Shown in pieces: positions 28,292 to 37,037 of a stretch of DNA of 64,000 bases. Source of the DNA: Kiritimatiellia bacterium (GTDB lineage: Bacteria > Verrucomicrobiota > Kiritimatiellia > RFP12 > UBA1067); contig JAFWKK010000036.1 in NCBI GenBank assembly GCA_017514235.1, positions 35,116 through 99,115 of the forward strand, in the 5' to 3' direction. The notes beneath the pieces were generated by a model. The model saw only the letters and a program-made list of their open reading frames with translations, ran no database searches and was not told where the DNA came from. Position 1 is the first letter of the stretch; every line of letters begins with the position of its first letter. Made by a program: the position numbers and the translations under genes.

Positions 28292-30580
28292 ATGAAAAGA
28301 ATACTGATAATGCTGCTTGCGGCAGTTGCCGCAGTTAACGTCAATGCAAAGACGCTTGCGTTGTGGCCGATTGACCATGACGGCACGGCTTTCGATGGAA
28401 GGAACGCCGTCAGTTCCGTCAATCCTCTTGCTCTGGTGGGCGGTTCGTCTGCGGCGGGCCTGGACTGGGCGTTGCCGCCCAACCCCGATGCGAGCGGAAT
28501 GGTTTCTTCTCCGCTTAACGGCGGAACGGCCATCGCGAGCGGCAGCGGAAGATACACGATGGAGGCAACGGGCAACTTCGGGGACCGCGTCGCGAACACC
28601 AACGAGTTCACCGTCGAAGGCTGGGTGAAGATTTCGGCAACCCAGACCGCGTCATGGATGATCATTCTGCAGGGGGGGAATGGCTCGAGCGCAAAGAATG
28701 GTGGATGGATATTGAGCTGGCGCGGCACGGCCGGTGCGCGCAAGTTTCATTTGACGATTCCGGCGGACAACAACAACGCCAACGGCTATGACAATTCGAT
28801 CGGTCCTGCGGCGCTTTCTGCAGACTTCGAGGCGTCGCTGGCCGCTTCATGGCACCACCTCGCGCTGACGCACAAGGTGGATGGTTCCCAGGATGTCTGG
28901 CAACTGTACATTGATGGCGAGAATACGATTGACGGAACAGTCGCAACTGTTCGCAAGAACAAGAGCGGGGCTTTTGCCTTCAGTGGCTATCGTAACCTTT
29001 ATTTCGGTGGGCGTCCGAATGGCGACAACCTCTTGAACGCGTCCTTCGACTACTGGCGCGTTTCGGACAAGGCGCTGGAGCCGTCGGAATTCCTTTGCGC
29101 GGAAGCAGCGACGCCTGGTAGCGGCGAAAGCCGTGTCGCGTATCTTGCGCCGGAGGGAACAACCCATTCGCAGTGGATTTCGACGGGCGTGAGCTTGAAG
29201 GGAGACGCCCGCAAGACCTGCACCGTGGAAATCTGGGCGCATCCGCTTTCCGGTTTGAGCATCGACCAGCAATTCATCGAACAGTTCGGCGGAGGAAACG
29301 GCCGCATGAACTTGAATCGCCGGGCTTCTGACGGCAAGCTGCGCATGTGGATGGGTGGCTATACGGGGGCGGAGATGTTCTCCGAGAGCGCAATTCCGCT
29401 TGATGCCTGGACTCATGTCGCATGGGTAGCGGATGGCGACACGTGGCGGCTCTACATCAACGGCGAACTTGATGCCGAATCGACGGGTCACGCGAGCCAT
29501 CTGCTTGACGCCAGCAGCGCAGACGGTTTTGTGATCGGCAACACGCGTTCGTCGAATCCCAACGGAGCGTCCAACGCCTATTTCGCCGAGGCTCGCGTCT
29601 GGAAGTGCGCGCGGACGGGTGCCGAGATCAAGGAGGCGATGGGCAAGCGCATTGAGAATGCATGGAATGTTCCAGACCTGATCGGCTACTGGCCGCTCAG
29701 CGACGACCCGGCGGAGTATGCGCTGAACGGCAACAAGGCAAGGAACTACGCTGTTCTCAATCCGACTGCCTGCACGCCGAGCGGCGCGGCAAATTTCAAC
29801 TATTCATACGCCAGCGGCAATCGCGTCGGCTGGGTTGCGTCCGCGCTCCCGGTGACAGGCGAACTGCAGGACGAGCTTTCCGCCATCTGCGGTACCGGAA
29901 TCCACACCAACGCCGTTAACACAGGAATAAACGCAACTCCGGATGCCTTCACGTTCATGGGTTGGTGTCTGGTGAATAAGAGCGATTCCGGCACACACAA
30001 CTTCCTTTGCGGAAAGTCAGCGAACGCGAACGGGCGTATGCAGTTCGAAGAATGCAACGGTGCGCTGGGATTCTGGATGGGCGGTGGCTACAACGGCAAG
30101 ACGAGCGAGGTGTTCACAGTCGCGAACTGCATGCCTGTCGGCGAGTGGGCGCATGTCGCGCTCACAAAGAATGGAGGATCCGTGAAGATATACGTGAACG
30201 GCAAATTGGTCGGCGAGAGCAATCTCTTTACGATGGGACTTTGCAGTGCTAATCTTCATGTCGGCGGGTTTGACGCCGGCGGTTCGCGCGGCGGATTTAT
30301 CGGCGCGTTCAGGAACGTCGGCTTCTGGTCGCGTGTGATGGGTCCGACAAAAATCAAGAATCACATGTACGCATTGCCAGATACCGGCGACGAGAAGTTG
30401 CTTGGCTACTGGCCGCTTGACGAAGGCGAAGGGAACACCGTACGCAATCTGAAGGGCGGTGCGTCTGCCGCCGAACCTGTCGGCAATGGATTCTTCGTAT
30501 GGAATAAAGGCGCGAACATGCCAATGATCGAAGGGCCTCTGCCTCTCGTCGATAACGGGATGATACTTATTCTCCGGTGA
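28292..30580 (+). CDS. secreted protein with three LamG/concanavalin-A-like domains
   Basis: 762 aa. ATG 28292 is eight bases behind a perfect AAGGAGG; the nearer ATG 28286 is too close. Signal peptide MKRILIMLLAAVAAVNVNA. Three jelly-roll LamG units are visible (about 60-270, 285-490 and 520-750), each with the EGWV / WTHVAWVADGDTWRLYINGEL-type strand and a YWPL closing strand (LIGYWPLSDD, LLGYWPLDEG). These bind carbohydrate or protein on the surface. It lies between two glycosidase genes and overlaps the next start (GTGA), so a glycan-binding partner role is likely. Confidence 0.82.
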   Translation: MKRILIMLLAAVAAVNVNAKTLALWPIDHDGTAFDGRNAVSSVNPLALVGGSSAAGLDWALPPNPDASGMVSSPLNGGTAIASGSGRYTMEATGNFGDRVANTNEFTVEGWVKISATQTASWMIILQGGNGSSAKNGGWILSWRGTAGARKFHLTIPADNNNANGYDNSIGPAALSADFEASLAASWHHLALTHKVDGSQDVWQLYIDGENTIDGTVATVRKNKSGAFAFSGYRNLYFGGRPNGDNLLNASFDYWRVSDKALEPSEFLCAEAATPGSGESRVAYLAPEGTTHSQWISTGVSLKGDARKTCTVEIWAHPLSGLSIDQQFIEQFGGGNGRMNLNRRASDGKLRMWMGGYTGAEMFSESAIPLDAWTHVAWVADGDTWRLYINGELDAESTGHASHLLDASSADGFVIGNTRSSNPNGASNAYFAEARVWKCARTGAEIKEAMGKRIENAWNVPDLIGYWPLSDDPAEYALNGNKARNYAVLNPTACTPSGAANFNYSYASGNRVGWVASALPVTGELQDELSAICGTGIHTNAVNTGINATPDAFTFMGWCLVNKSDSGTHNFLCGKSANANGRMQFEECNGALGFWMGGGYNGKTSEVFTVANCMPVGEWAHVALTKNGGSVKIYVNGKLVGESNLFTMGLCSANLHVGGFDAGGSRGGFIGAFRNVGFWSRVMGPTKIKNHMYALPDTGDEKLLGYWPLDEGEGNTVRNLKGGASAAEPVGNGFFVWNKGANMPMIEGPLPLVDNGMILILR

Positions 30581-32718
30581 CGCGCATGATGGGTCGTGCC
30601 ACGATGATTGCCCGCCGCGCACTGTGCATATGCATGGTGACGGCGGGTGCGTATATGGCCGCGGCGGATGATGGCGTTGTCTTCAAAGGTGGGCTGTGGC
30701 GGACGTTCACTTACGATATGCCATCGGCGGAGCCAATCGTTTTCAGCGGCGAAAGCCGTTGCGAGGGTGCGCTTGCGCCGGATTATTGTCTATGGCTCGA
30801 TATCTGGTACAGCGACGGCACGCCGGTCTGGGGCGTTCGTGCGGAGTGGTCGCCGGGTACGCACGGATGGGAAAGCACGGTTGGCGCGTTCGTGCCGAAA
30901 CGTCCGGTGAAGAGGATAGAGATGCATGCCCTTCTGCGCAAGGGGAAGGGCAAGGCGGAGTTCAGGAATCTAAGGCTGGAGCGTCGCGAGGGGAGAGGCG
31001 AGATCCTGGGGTGCGGCCACGTCATGACGGAGCGTCCGTATGCGAACCGCGACCGGATCGTTGCGGATGTTTTCGCAGGGTGCCGGATTGAGCGAAGGGT
31101 TTTTGCCGCACAGGGGACGCCTGTCCAGGTGTCAAATCCGCTCTCCGCGGATGAAGCCGTTGTGTGGGTGGCGGATTCGATGCGCCGCATCACTCCGCTC
31201 ACGTTCCCTTGTCCTGAGGACGCGCGGAAGCGCGTCCCCCCCGTTGCGTCTGTTTCGTTGGCGCGGCGTGAACGCGAGAGCTTTCAAGTGCTGGTCTCCA
31301 CAGGTGCGGAAGCGGAGTGGACGGATGGCGGCGTGACGCTTCCGGTTCTGCGGAACGCGAAGGGCGAGGCGTTGAAGGGCGCTATTGAATGGCGGCGTGT
31401 CGGATACGTCGCCCGTGAACCTGGCTACCATGCGCATCCGCTTGGGGCACCTCAGACCGAGTTGTGGCTTCCCGATCCTCTTATGCCGCCCGCGCCGTTC
31501 AAGGTGCGCAAAGGTTCGACGCAGGGTTTGTGGCTTACGGTTTACGCCGCGCCGGATGCGGCGGCGGGCGAGTATTCTGGCGACGTTGTGCTGACCGAGC
31601 GCGGCGATAAGCGGGCGGCCGTGCGCGTTACGGTAAAAGTCGAAGACTTCTCCCTGCCGGAAACGTTCGGGATGCCGACGGCATTCAGCGTCATGGACGG
31701 CTTTACGCGTGCGCAATATCCAGACCGATTCAAGGAGAAGAAGCGCGAGAGCTGGGACATCATGCTTGATCACCGTCTGAACCCGGACGACATTTCGCGC
31801 ACAACGCCGCCGGACATCGACGACCTGGTCTATGCTCGTTCACGCGGCATGAACCTTTTCAATATTCTAAACATTGTGCCGCCACCGAAGAATCCGAACG
31901 CGAAATGGGTGTGCTACACGCCGCCGGAAGCGACAGGAAACCCAAGGTTTTATCCGGCGTTCAAGGCTCGGCTTGTGCCGTATGTCGCCGAATTGAAGAG
32001 GCGTGGCCTTGACAGGTTTGCCTACCTCTATGGCTTTGACGAGCGCGAGAGCGAATATTATCCCGGCATTGACGCTCTGTGGAAGGAGTTAAAATCCGAT
32101 TTTCCGGATATCCCCGTTATGACGACGGCCATGATGTATCGCGACTACGCGGCTGGCAAGACGAATCTGCCATGCCTTGTCACGACCGACTGGTACTGTC
32201 CGTTGACGGACGTGTACAGGATGGATGTGTCTGATGCAATGCGCAAGTTGGGCAAGAAGGTGTGGTGGTATGTGTGTTGCGGGCCGGCGTATCCCTACGC
32301 CAACTTTGCGTCGTTGGAATATCCCATTGTCGAAGGTCGGCTTCTTGGATGGATGACGCATCTTTATCGTGCGGACGGTCTTCTTTACTGGAATGTCAAC
32401 TTCTGGAACGGGCCATGCGTGGATGAGACGGACACGTTCCTTTCGGCGTGGAACACGTACAGCGATTTGCGCATGCCGGGCGACGGCGTTCTGCTTTATC
32501 CGGGCAAGGATCATGTTCTGCCTTCGATACGCCTTGCGCAGATTCGAGATGGAGCGGAAGACTACGAATGGCTGCAGCTGGCTGCGGCAAAAGGTGGAGC
32601 GGATGCAGCAGATGCCGTCAGTCGAACCCTTATACGCTCGTTGACTGACTTTTCTCGTGATTCGTCGCGACTGCTGTGTCAACGCGAGCGTTTGGCGGAG
32701 ATCATTGTTGAACATTAA
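30577..32718 (+). CDS. DUF4091 (GH123-like) glycoside hydrolase
   Basis: 713 aa. Signal-like N-terminus (hydrophobic to about residue 30); the start may instead be an ATG at 30586-30604, since the GTG at 30577 overlaps the previous gene. About residues 30-200 and 225-360 are beta-sandwich regions (RRERESFQVLVSTGAEAEW), followed by the DUF4091 barrel (about 370-690) with YLYGFDERESEYYPG near 484, the D-E pair of GH123-like catalytic centres, and a C-terminal SIRLAQIRDGAEDYEWLQL, diagnostic of DUF4091. GH123 enzymes release N-acetylgalactosamine, so a mucin or glycolipid substrate is plausible. Confidence 0.82.
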   Translation: MTRMMGRATMIARRALCICMVTAGAYMAAADDGVVFKGGLWRTFTYDMPSAEPIVFSGESRCEGALAPDYCLWLDIWYSDGTPVWGVRAEWSPGTHGWESTVGAFVPKRPVKRIEMHALLRKGKGKAEFRNLRLERREGRGEILGCGHVMTERPYANRDRIVADVFAGCRIERRVFAAQGTPVQVSNPLSADEAVVWVADSMRRITPLTFPCPEDARKRVPPVASVSLARRERESFQVLVSTGAEAEWTDGGVTLPVLRNAKGEALKGAIEWRRVGYVAREPGYHAHPLGAPQTELWLPDPLMPPAPFKVRKGSTQGLWLTVYAAPDAAAGEYSGDVVLTERGDKRAAVRVTVKVEDFSLPETFGMPTAFSVMDGFTRAQYPDRFKEKKRESWDIMLDHRLNPDDISRTTPPDIDDLVYARSRGMNLFNILNIVPPPKNPNAKWVCYTPPEATGNPRFYPAFKARLVPYVAELKRRGLDRFAYLYGFDERESEYYPGIDALWKELKSDFPDIPVMTTAMMYRDYAAGKTNLPCLVTTDWYCPLTDVYRMDVSDAMRKLGKKVWWYVCCGPAYPYANFASLEYPIVEGRLLGWMTHLYRADGLLYWNVNFWNGPCVDETDTFLSAWNTYSDLRMPGDGVLLYPGKDHVLPSIRLAQIRDGAEDYEWLQLAAAKGGADAADAVSRTLIRSLTDFSRDSSRLLCQRERLAEIIVEH

Positions 32719-32727
32719 GGATGAGGC

Positions 32728-34302
32728 ATGGGCAAATCGGCATTTCCAAAATTCTCGTCAATGCTTGTGGCGGCAGCGGCGTCACTTGTGACGTTTGCTG
32801 CGAAACAACGCATCGTCGTCGTGAATGAGGACAACGACCACTACTTCAAGCAGGACTCTTCGCTGATGACTGAGGAGGCGCTTAACGCCTACATCGACAA
32901 GATGGCGGGAGGAAAGGTGACGCACTTTTTCATGTGTCCGTCAGGTCAGCGTCCGAGCTACGGCTCCAAGGCGTGGGAGCCGATATGGACTGGTCTGGAC
33001 GAGCCGGGCGGCTTGAATCACGGCGAATACACGACATGGGCGAAGAACGCCAAGATTCTTTTCGACAAGGGCATCGATCCTTACCATGTGTGGATAAAGC
33101 GGTGTCGCGAACGCGGCATATCGCCGTGGCTGTCGCCGCGCATGAACGACGCCCACAATGCCGACCAGAAGAACCCGTTCCGCAGCACGAAGTTCTGGCG
33201 CGAACACGATGAACTGCATTGCGAGCCGGGCTTTAGGGGCGGGGACAGTACTCGTGCGACTCTTAATTTCGCGCATGATGCCGTGCAGGATTATACGTTC
33301 GCGCTTGTCAAGGAACAGCTCGATCGCTACGACATCGACGGATACGAGTTGGACTTCATGAGGTTTTGCGACCACTTTCCGCGCAGCGTCGCCGCTCAGA
33401 GTTCGCACCATCTGGACCGTTTCGTGAAGCGAGTTCGCGACTACGTGGAAAAAAAGGCTGCGGAGCGCGGGCATCCGGTTCTGCTGGGCGTTCGCGTCGC
33501 GCCAACCCCGGCCGGTGCGCGGGCGAAGGGGTGCGATGTGGGCAAGTGGGCGCGTGAAGGATGGGTGGACTGGGTCTGTGCATCGACATATTGGGAGACG
33601 CCTGACTACAACATGCCTGTCAGAGAGTGGCGCGAATGGTTCGGCAAGAAGGCCGACAGCGTCATGTTGCTCGCGGGAACGGATCACGGTCTTGCATCTA
33701 CTCGCTGGAATCAAGGCGGCATACGTCTTGACATGGAAATGAAGTATTATGCCGGATTTGCCGATGTCGAGTGGGGCAATGGCGTTGACGGCCTTTACCT
33801 CTTCAACATTCCCTACCTTGGCGCGGAGCTGGAGAAGGTGTGCAGGCTAGGGCTTTTCCCGCAGGATCTTGCGGGGCAGTTGCGTGCATATCCAGTGTCG
33901 TACAGAAGCGACGCGTGGGGAGGGTCGCCGGACGACCTTCAGCTGTCCAGGAAGAGCGACAAGCCAAACGAGTTCAAGGTGCGGCTGGGGGCGAATCCGT
34001 CTGGGCGCGTGAGCGTTGTCCTAGGCGCGAGGGAAGCCGGCGAGTTCCATCCGGAAGTGACGCTCAACGGGGTTGCGGCGACTGGATCATGCGTGACGGT
34101 AATGGAGATTCGACCGACTGGGGTGGTTCACAAGGGAGTGGACTACTATTGCCGTCGTTACCATTTCCCGTCTGATGCCGTACATGGAGGCGAAGGAAAC
34201 ACAGTGCGTGTCGGCCCAACGGATAAAGTTAAGACTATTGTATGGTGCGAAATAGACCTCGAGCCGGAGATTTCTGCGCTGGCGGGGCGTCTTTGCCAGT
34301 AA
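32728..34302 (+). CDS. GHL10-like (TIM-barrel) glycoside-hydrolase-like protein
   Basis: 524 aa, signal-like N-terminus to about residue 24, ATG behind AAGGATGAGG. The central region (about 28-390) looks like a (beta/alpha)8 barrel of the glycosyl-hydrolase-like 10 type: ISPWLSPRMND, DIDGYELDFMRF near 204 with acidic residues at the strand end, and a VDWVCASTYWETPDYN segment. A C-terminal beta-sandwich (about 400-515) follows. No validated family could be assigned from sequence alone; catalytic activity is not certain. Part of the same co-directional glycan cluster. Confidence 0.65.
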   Translation: MGKSAFPKFSSMLVAAAASLVTFAAKQRIVVVNEDNDHYFKQDSSLMTEEALNAYIDKMAGGKVTHFFMCPSGQRPSYGSKAWEPIWTGLDEPGGLNHGEYTTWAKNAKILFDKGIDPYHVWIKRCRERGISPWLSPRMNDAHNADQKNPFRSTKFWREHDELHCEPGFRGGDSTRATLNFAHDAVQDYTFALVKEQLDRYDIDGYELDFMRFCDHFPRSVAAQSSHHLDRFVKRVRDYVEKKAAERGHPVLLGVRVAPTPAGARAKGCDVGKWAREGWVDWVCASTYWETPDYNMPVREWREWFGKKADSVMLLAGTDHGLASTRWNQGGIRLDMEMKYYAGFADVEWGNGVDGLYLFNIPYLGAELEKVCRLGLFPQDLAGQLRAYPVSYRSDAWGGSPDDLQLSRKSDKPNEFKVRLGANPSGRVSVVLGAREAGEFHPEVTLNGVAATGSCVTVMEIRPTGVVHKGVDYYCRRYHFPSDAVHGGEGNTVRVGPTDKVKTIVWCEIDLEPEISALAGRLCQ

Positions 34303-34365
34303 TGGGCTTCTGAAAGGAATCGGAAGGCGTAAGCGTTAGGCGGCAACGGCGTGGGCTTTGTCGCT

Positions 34366-34394
34366 TTGCGGCAAGACGCAGAAAATGGTAAAAT
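34366..34394 (+). promoter_or_regulatory. internal promoter before the second DUF4091 gene
   Basis: TTGCGG (34366-34371), 17-bp spacer, TAAAAT (34389-34394), 32 bp before the ATG, in a 123-bp gap. Suggests separate expression of the next gene. Confidence 0.45.
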
Positions 34395-34425
34395 ACAGAC
34401 AGTCATGTTTAGGCAAGGAGAACCG

Positions 34426-35835
34426 ATGATGAAAGCAAAAACAGCAGTGTCAGCCTTTGCGGCGATGTTCGCGCTCTGCGCGTCCGCCCGCACATTCGAT
34501 GTCGTCGCATGGCGCGGCGAGACGGTCGCCGCCCGCGTGCCCGATTTTGCCGAGCTGGGGCCTGCGCCGGACGGCTCTGGCGTCGCTTTCCGCACAGGCG
34601 TGCTGAAGCTTATAAAGTATGCGCCGAAACCGCACTCGCTCCAGAGGGTCGAGGCTTACGATCTTGTGGAGTGGGGCAGCAGCGACTGCGGTCCCCGCGT
34701 CGTCGAGGTGTCGGTCGCGGCGGACGCGAAGCCAGGCGTTTACGCTTGCGGCATGATGAACGTGTGCGTCGTAGATCGCGTGCTGCCGCCGCCGAAGGAG
34801 TGGAAGTACTACCTCGACCTCTGGCAGCACCCGTGGGCGACCGCCCGCATCGCCGGTGCCAAGCCGTTCTCAAAGAAGCATTACGAGGCGATGAAGCCAG
34901 TGTACGAGCTGCTGGCGACCGCCGGACAGAAGACGATCACCGTGCCGATCGTGGACCTGCCGTGGGATCACCAGTGCGCAGACGCCTACCACTCGATGAT
35001 CGATGACCCGGACTACAGGCTGTTCGACGAATACGTGTCGTTCTGCCTCGACTGCGGCATCGGTCCGGACATCTCGTGCTATTCTCTCTGTCCGTGGACG
35101 CTCGGCAAGACGATCGACGAGAACGAGCTGGAGCGCCTCTGGGGCGAGAAGCTGGAGCGGTTCGCCGCGCACGTGAAGGCTAAGGGCTGGTTCTCCAACA
35201 CGCTCATGGCGATGGACGAACGCGCACCGGAAGACGTCGCCAAGGTCGTCGCTTTCGTGCAGCGCCACGCGCCCGGAATGCGCATCTCCATGGCTGGCAA
35301 CCGCAAACCCAGCGACTTCAAGGGCATCTCGATAGACGTCTATTCGCAGGTGCTGCGCACGCAGTGCCTCACGCCGGAGTTTTTCTCTGAGGCTGCCGAG
35401 CGCGCGAAGAGCGGGTTCGTTACGACCCATTACGTCTGTTGCTCTCCGCGCAAGCCCAACACGTTCCTGGAATCTGGTCCGGGAGAGGCGTTCTGGTGCG
35501 GAGCGGCTCCCGCATTCCTGGGCCTGGACGGCTTCCTGCGCTGGGCGTGGAACAGCTGGCCGCAGGATCCGTACTCCGACGCCAGCTACGGCAACTGGCT
35601 TGCCGGCGACACGTTCCTCTGCTATCCGAAGGGGGAGCCCAGCTGGCGCTTCCTGGAGCTCCGCAACGGAATCGCCGCAGCCGAGAAGGTCCGCGTTCTC
35701 CGTGAGGCCGGTGCGCTTGACAAGGTTGCTTTCGAGAAGATAGCCGCCGGCTACGACGTGAAGGCCGCGAACGACGGCACGTGCGACTACGTCGCCCTTA
35801 GCAAGGCAACGCTCAATTTCGTCAACCAGCGCTGA
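34426..35835 (+). CDS. second DUF4091/GH123-like glycoside hydrolase
   Basis: 469 aa from ATG 34426 (or the adjacent ATG 34429) behind AAGGAG. Signal peptide to about residue 23 (cleavage after CASA). It lacks the long N-terminal sandwich of its upstream relative. The barrel has YYLDLWQHPWA, TVPIVDLPWDHQ, LMAMDERAPEDV near 262 (D-E catalytic pair) and a C-terminal FLELRNGIAAAEKVRVLREAG, matching the closing DUF4091 helix. A secreted exo-acting hexosaminidase-type role is inferred. Confidence 0.8.
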   Translation: MMKAKTAVSAFAAMFALCASARTFDVVAWRGETVAARVPDFAELGPAPDGSGVAFRTGVLKLIKYAPKPHSLQRVEAYDLVEWGSSDCGPRVVEVSVAADAKPGVYACGMMNVCVVDRVLPPPKEWKYYLDLWQHPWATARIAGAKPFSKKHYEAMKPVYELLATAGQKTITVPIVDLPWDHQCADAYHSMIDDPDYRLFDEYVSFCLDCGIGPDISCYSLCPWTLGKTIDENELERLWGEKLERFAAHVKAKGWFSNTLMAMDERAPEDVAKVVAFVQRHAPGMRISMAGNRKPSDFKGISIDVYSQVLRTQCLTPEFFSEAAERAKSGFVTTHYVCCSPRKPNTFLESGPGEAFWCGAAPAFLGLDGFLRWAWNSWPQDPYSDASYGNWLAGDTFLCYPKGEPSWRFLELRNGIAAAEKVRVLREAGALDKVAFEKIAAGYDVKAANDGTCDYVALSKATLNFVNQR

Positions 35836-35852
35836 GGGCTGCGCAGGCCACA

Positions 35853-37037
35853 ATGCCGGAACGCAGCAGAGTAGCGCCGCATGTGGCGGCTCTTCCGAAG
35901 AGCGGCATACGACGCTTCTTCGACATTGTCGCGCAGGCAAAGGACGTCGTATCTCTCGGCGTCGGCGAACCCGACTTCGACACCCCCTGGCACATCTCGC
36001 GCGCTGCCGTCACCTGCCTGGAGAACGGCGGAACGCACTATACCTCGAACCTTGGCACGCCTGCGCTCAGGCGGTCGATCGCCGCATACCTCGAGAGACG
36101 CTTCGGGGCGCGTTTCGACGCCAACGGCGAAATTCTTGCAACCGTCGGCGTGTCGGAGGCGATCGACCTTGCGATTCGCGCGATCTGCTCGCCTGGCGAC
36201 GAGATCCTGTACCACGAACCATGCTTCGTATCCTATGCCCCTACGATTCGCCTTGCGCACGCCGTTCCCGTATGCGTCGAGACGCGTGTCGAAGACGAGT
36301 TCCGCCTGACCGTAGCTGCATTGGAGCGCAAGGTGACGCCGAGGACCAGGGCAATTCTGCTGAACTTCCCGTGCAACCCGACCGGCGCGACGCTGGCTGC
36401 GGACGACATGCGGGCGATCCTTGGGTTCGCCGTCCGCCACGACCTGCTGGTCCTGGCGGACGAGGTGTATTCCGAGCTTAACTACGTTGACAAGGAGCCG
36501 TTCCCGTCCTTCGCGTCGTTCCCGGAGTTCCGCGACCGCGTGATTCTCCTTAACGGCTTCTCGAAGTCGTGGGCGATGACGGGTTACCGCCTGGGCTACG
36601 CATGCGGACCTGCCGACGTAATCGATGCGATGATGAAGATTCACCAGTACGGCATCATGTCGGCGCCTACGCTGTCACAGGCGGCCGGCGTGGAGGCCAT
36701 GGACCGAGGCGACAAGGACGTGGCCCGCATGCGCCGCGAGTATTGCCGCCGCCGCGACTTCCTTGTGCCGACGCTGAACGACATGGGCTTGAAGACGCTG
36801 ATGCCGAAAGGGGCGTTCTACGTATTCGCGGACGTTTCCGCGACGGGGCTTTCGGACAGCGACTTCGCGCTGCGACTGCTGAAGGAGCATCTCGTGGCCT
36901 GCGTGCCAGGTTCGGCCTTCGGAGCGTCCGGAGCGGGCTTCGTGCGCATGAGCTACGCGACCAGCATGGATAAGCTGCGGATTGCCGTCGAGCGCATCGG
37001 GCAGATGGTGCGTCAGTTGCCCCTGCAGGGTCACTGA
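35853..37037 (+). CDS. PLP-dependent class I/II aminotransferase
   Basis: 394 aa. Fold-type I aminotransferase: SLGVGEPDFDTP at the N-terminus, NFPCNPTGA near 171, LADEVYSEL near 205, and NGFSKSWAMTGYRLGY near 235 with the PLP Lys (about 237). Best match in style to aspartate/aromatic or PatA/DapX-type enzymes; substrate uncertain. Its stop overlaps by 7 bp the 3' end of the convergent metH gene, so the two genes share their terminal bases and there is no room for a terminator. Confidence 0.88.
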   Translation: MPERSRVAPHVAALPKSGIRRFFDIVAQAKDVVSLGVGEPDFDTPWHISRAAVTCLENGGTHYTSNLGTPALRRSIAAYLERRFGARFDANGEILATVGVSEAIDLAIRAICSPGDEILYHEPCFVSYAPTIRLAHAVPVCVETRVEDEFRLTVAALERKVTPRTRAILLNFPCNPTGATLAADDMRAILGFAVRHDLLVLADEVYSELNYVDKEPFPSFASFPEFRDRVILLNGFSKSWAMTGYRLGYACGPADVIDAMMKIHQYGIMSAPTLSQAAGVEAMDRGDKDVARMRREYCRRRDFLVPTLNDMGLKTLMPKGAFYVFADVSATGLSDSDFALRLLKEHLVACVPGSAFGASGAGFVRMSYATSMDKLRIAVERIGQMVRQLPLQGH

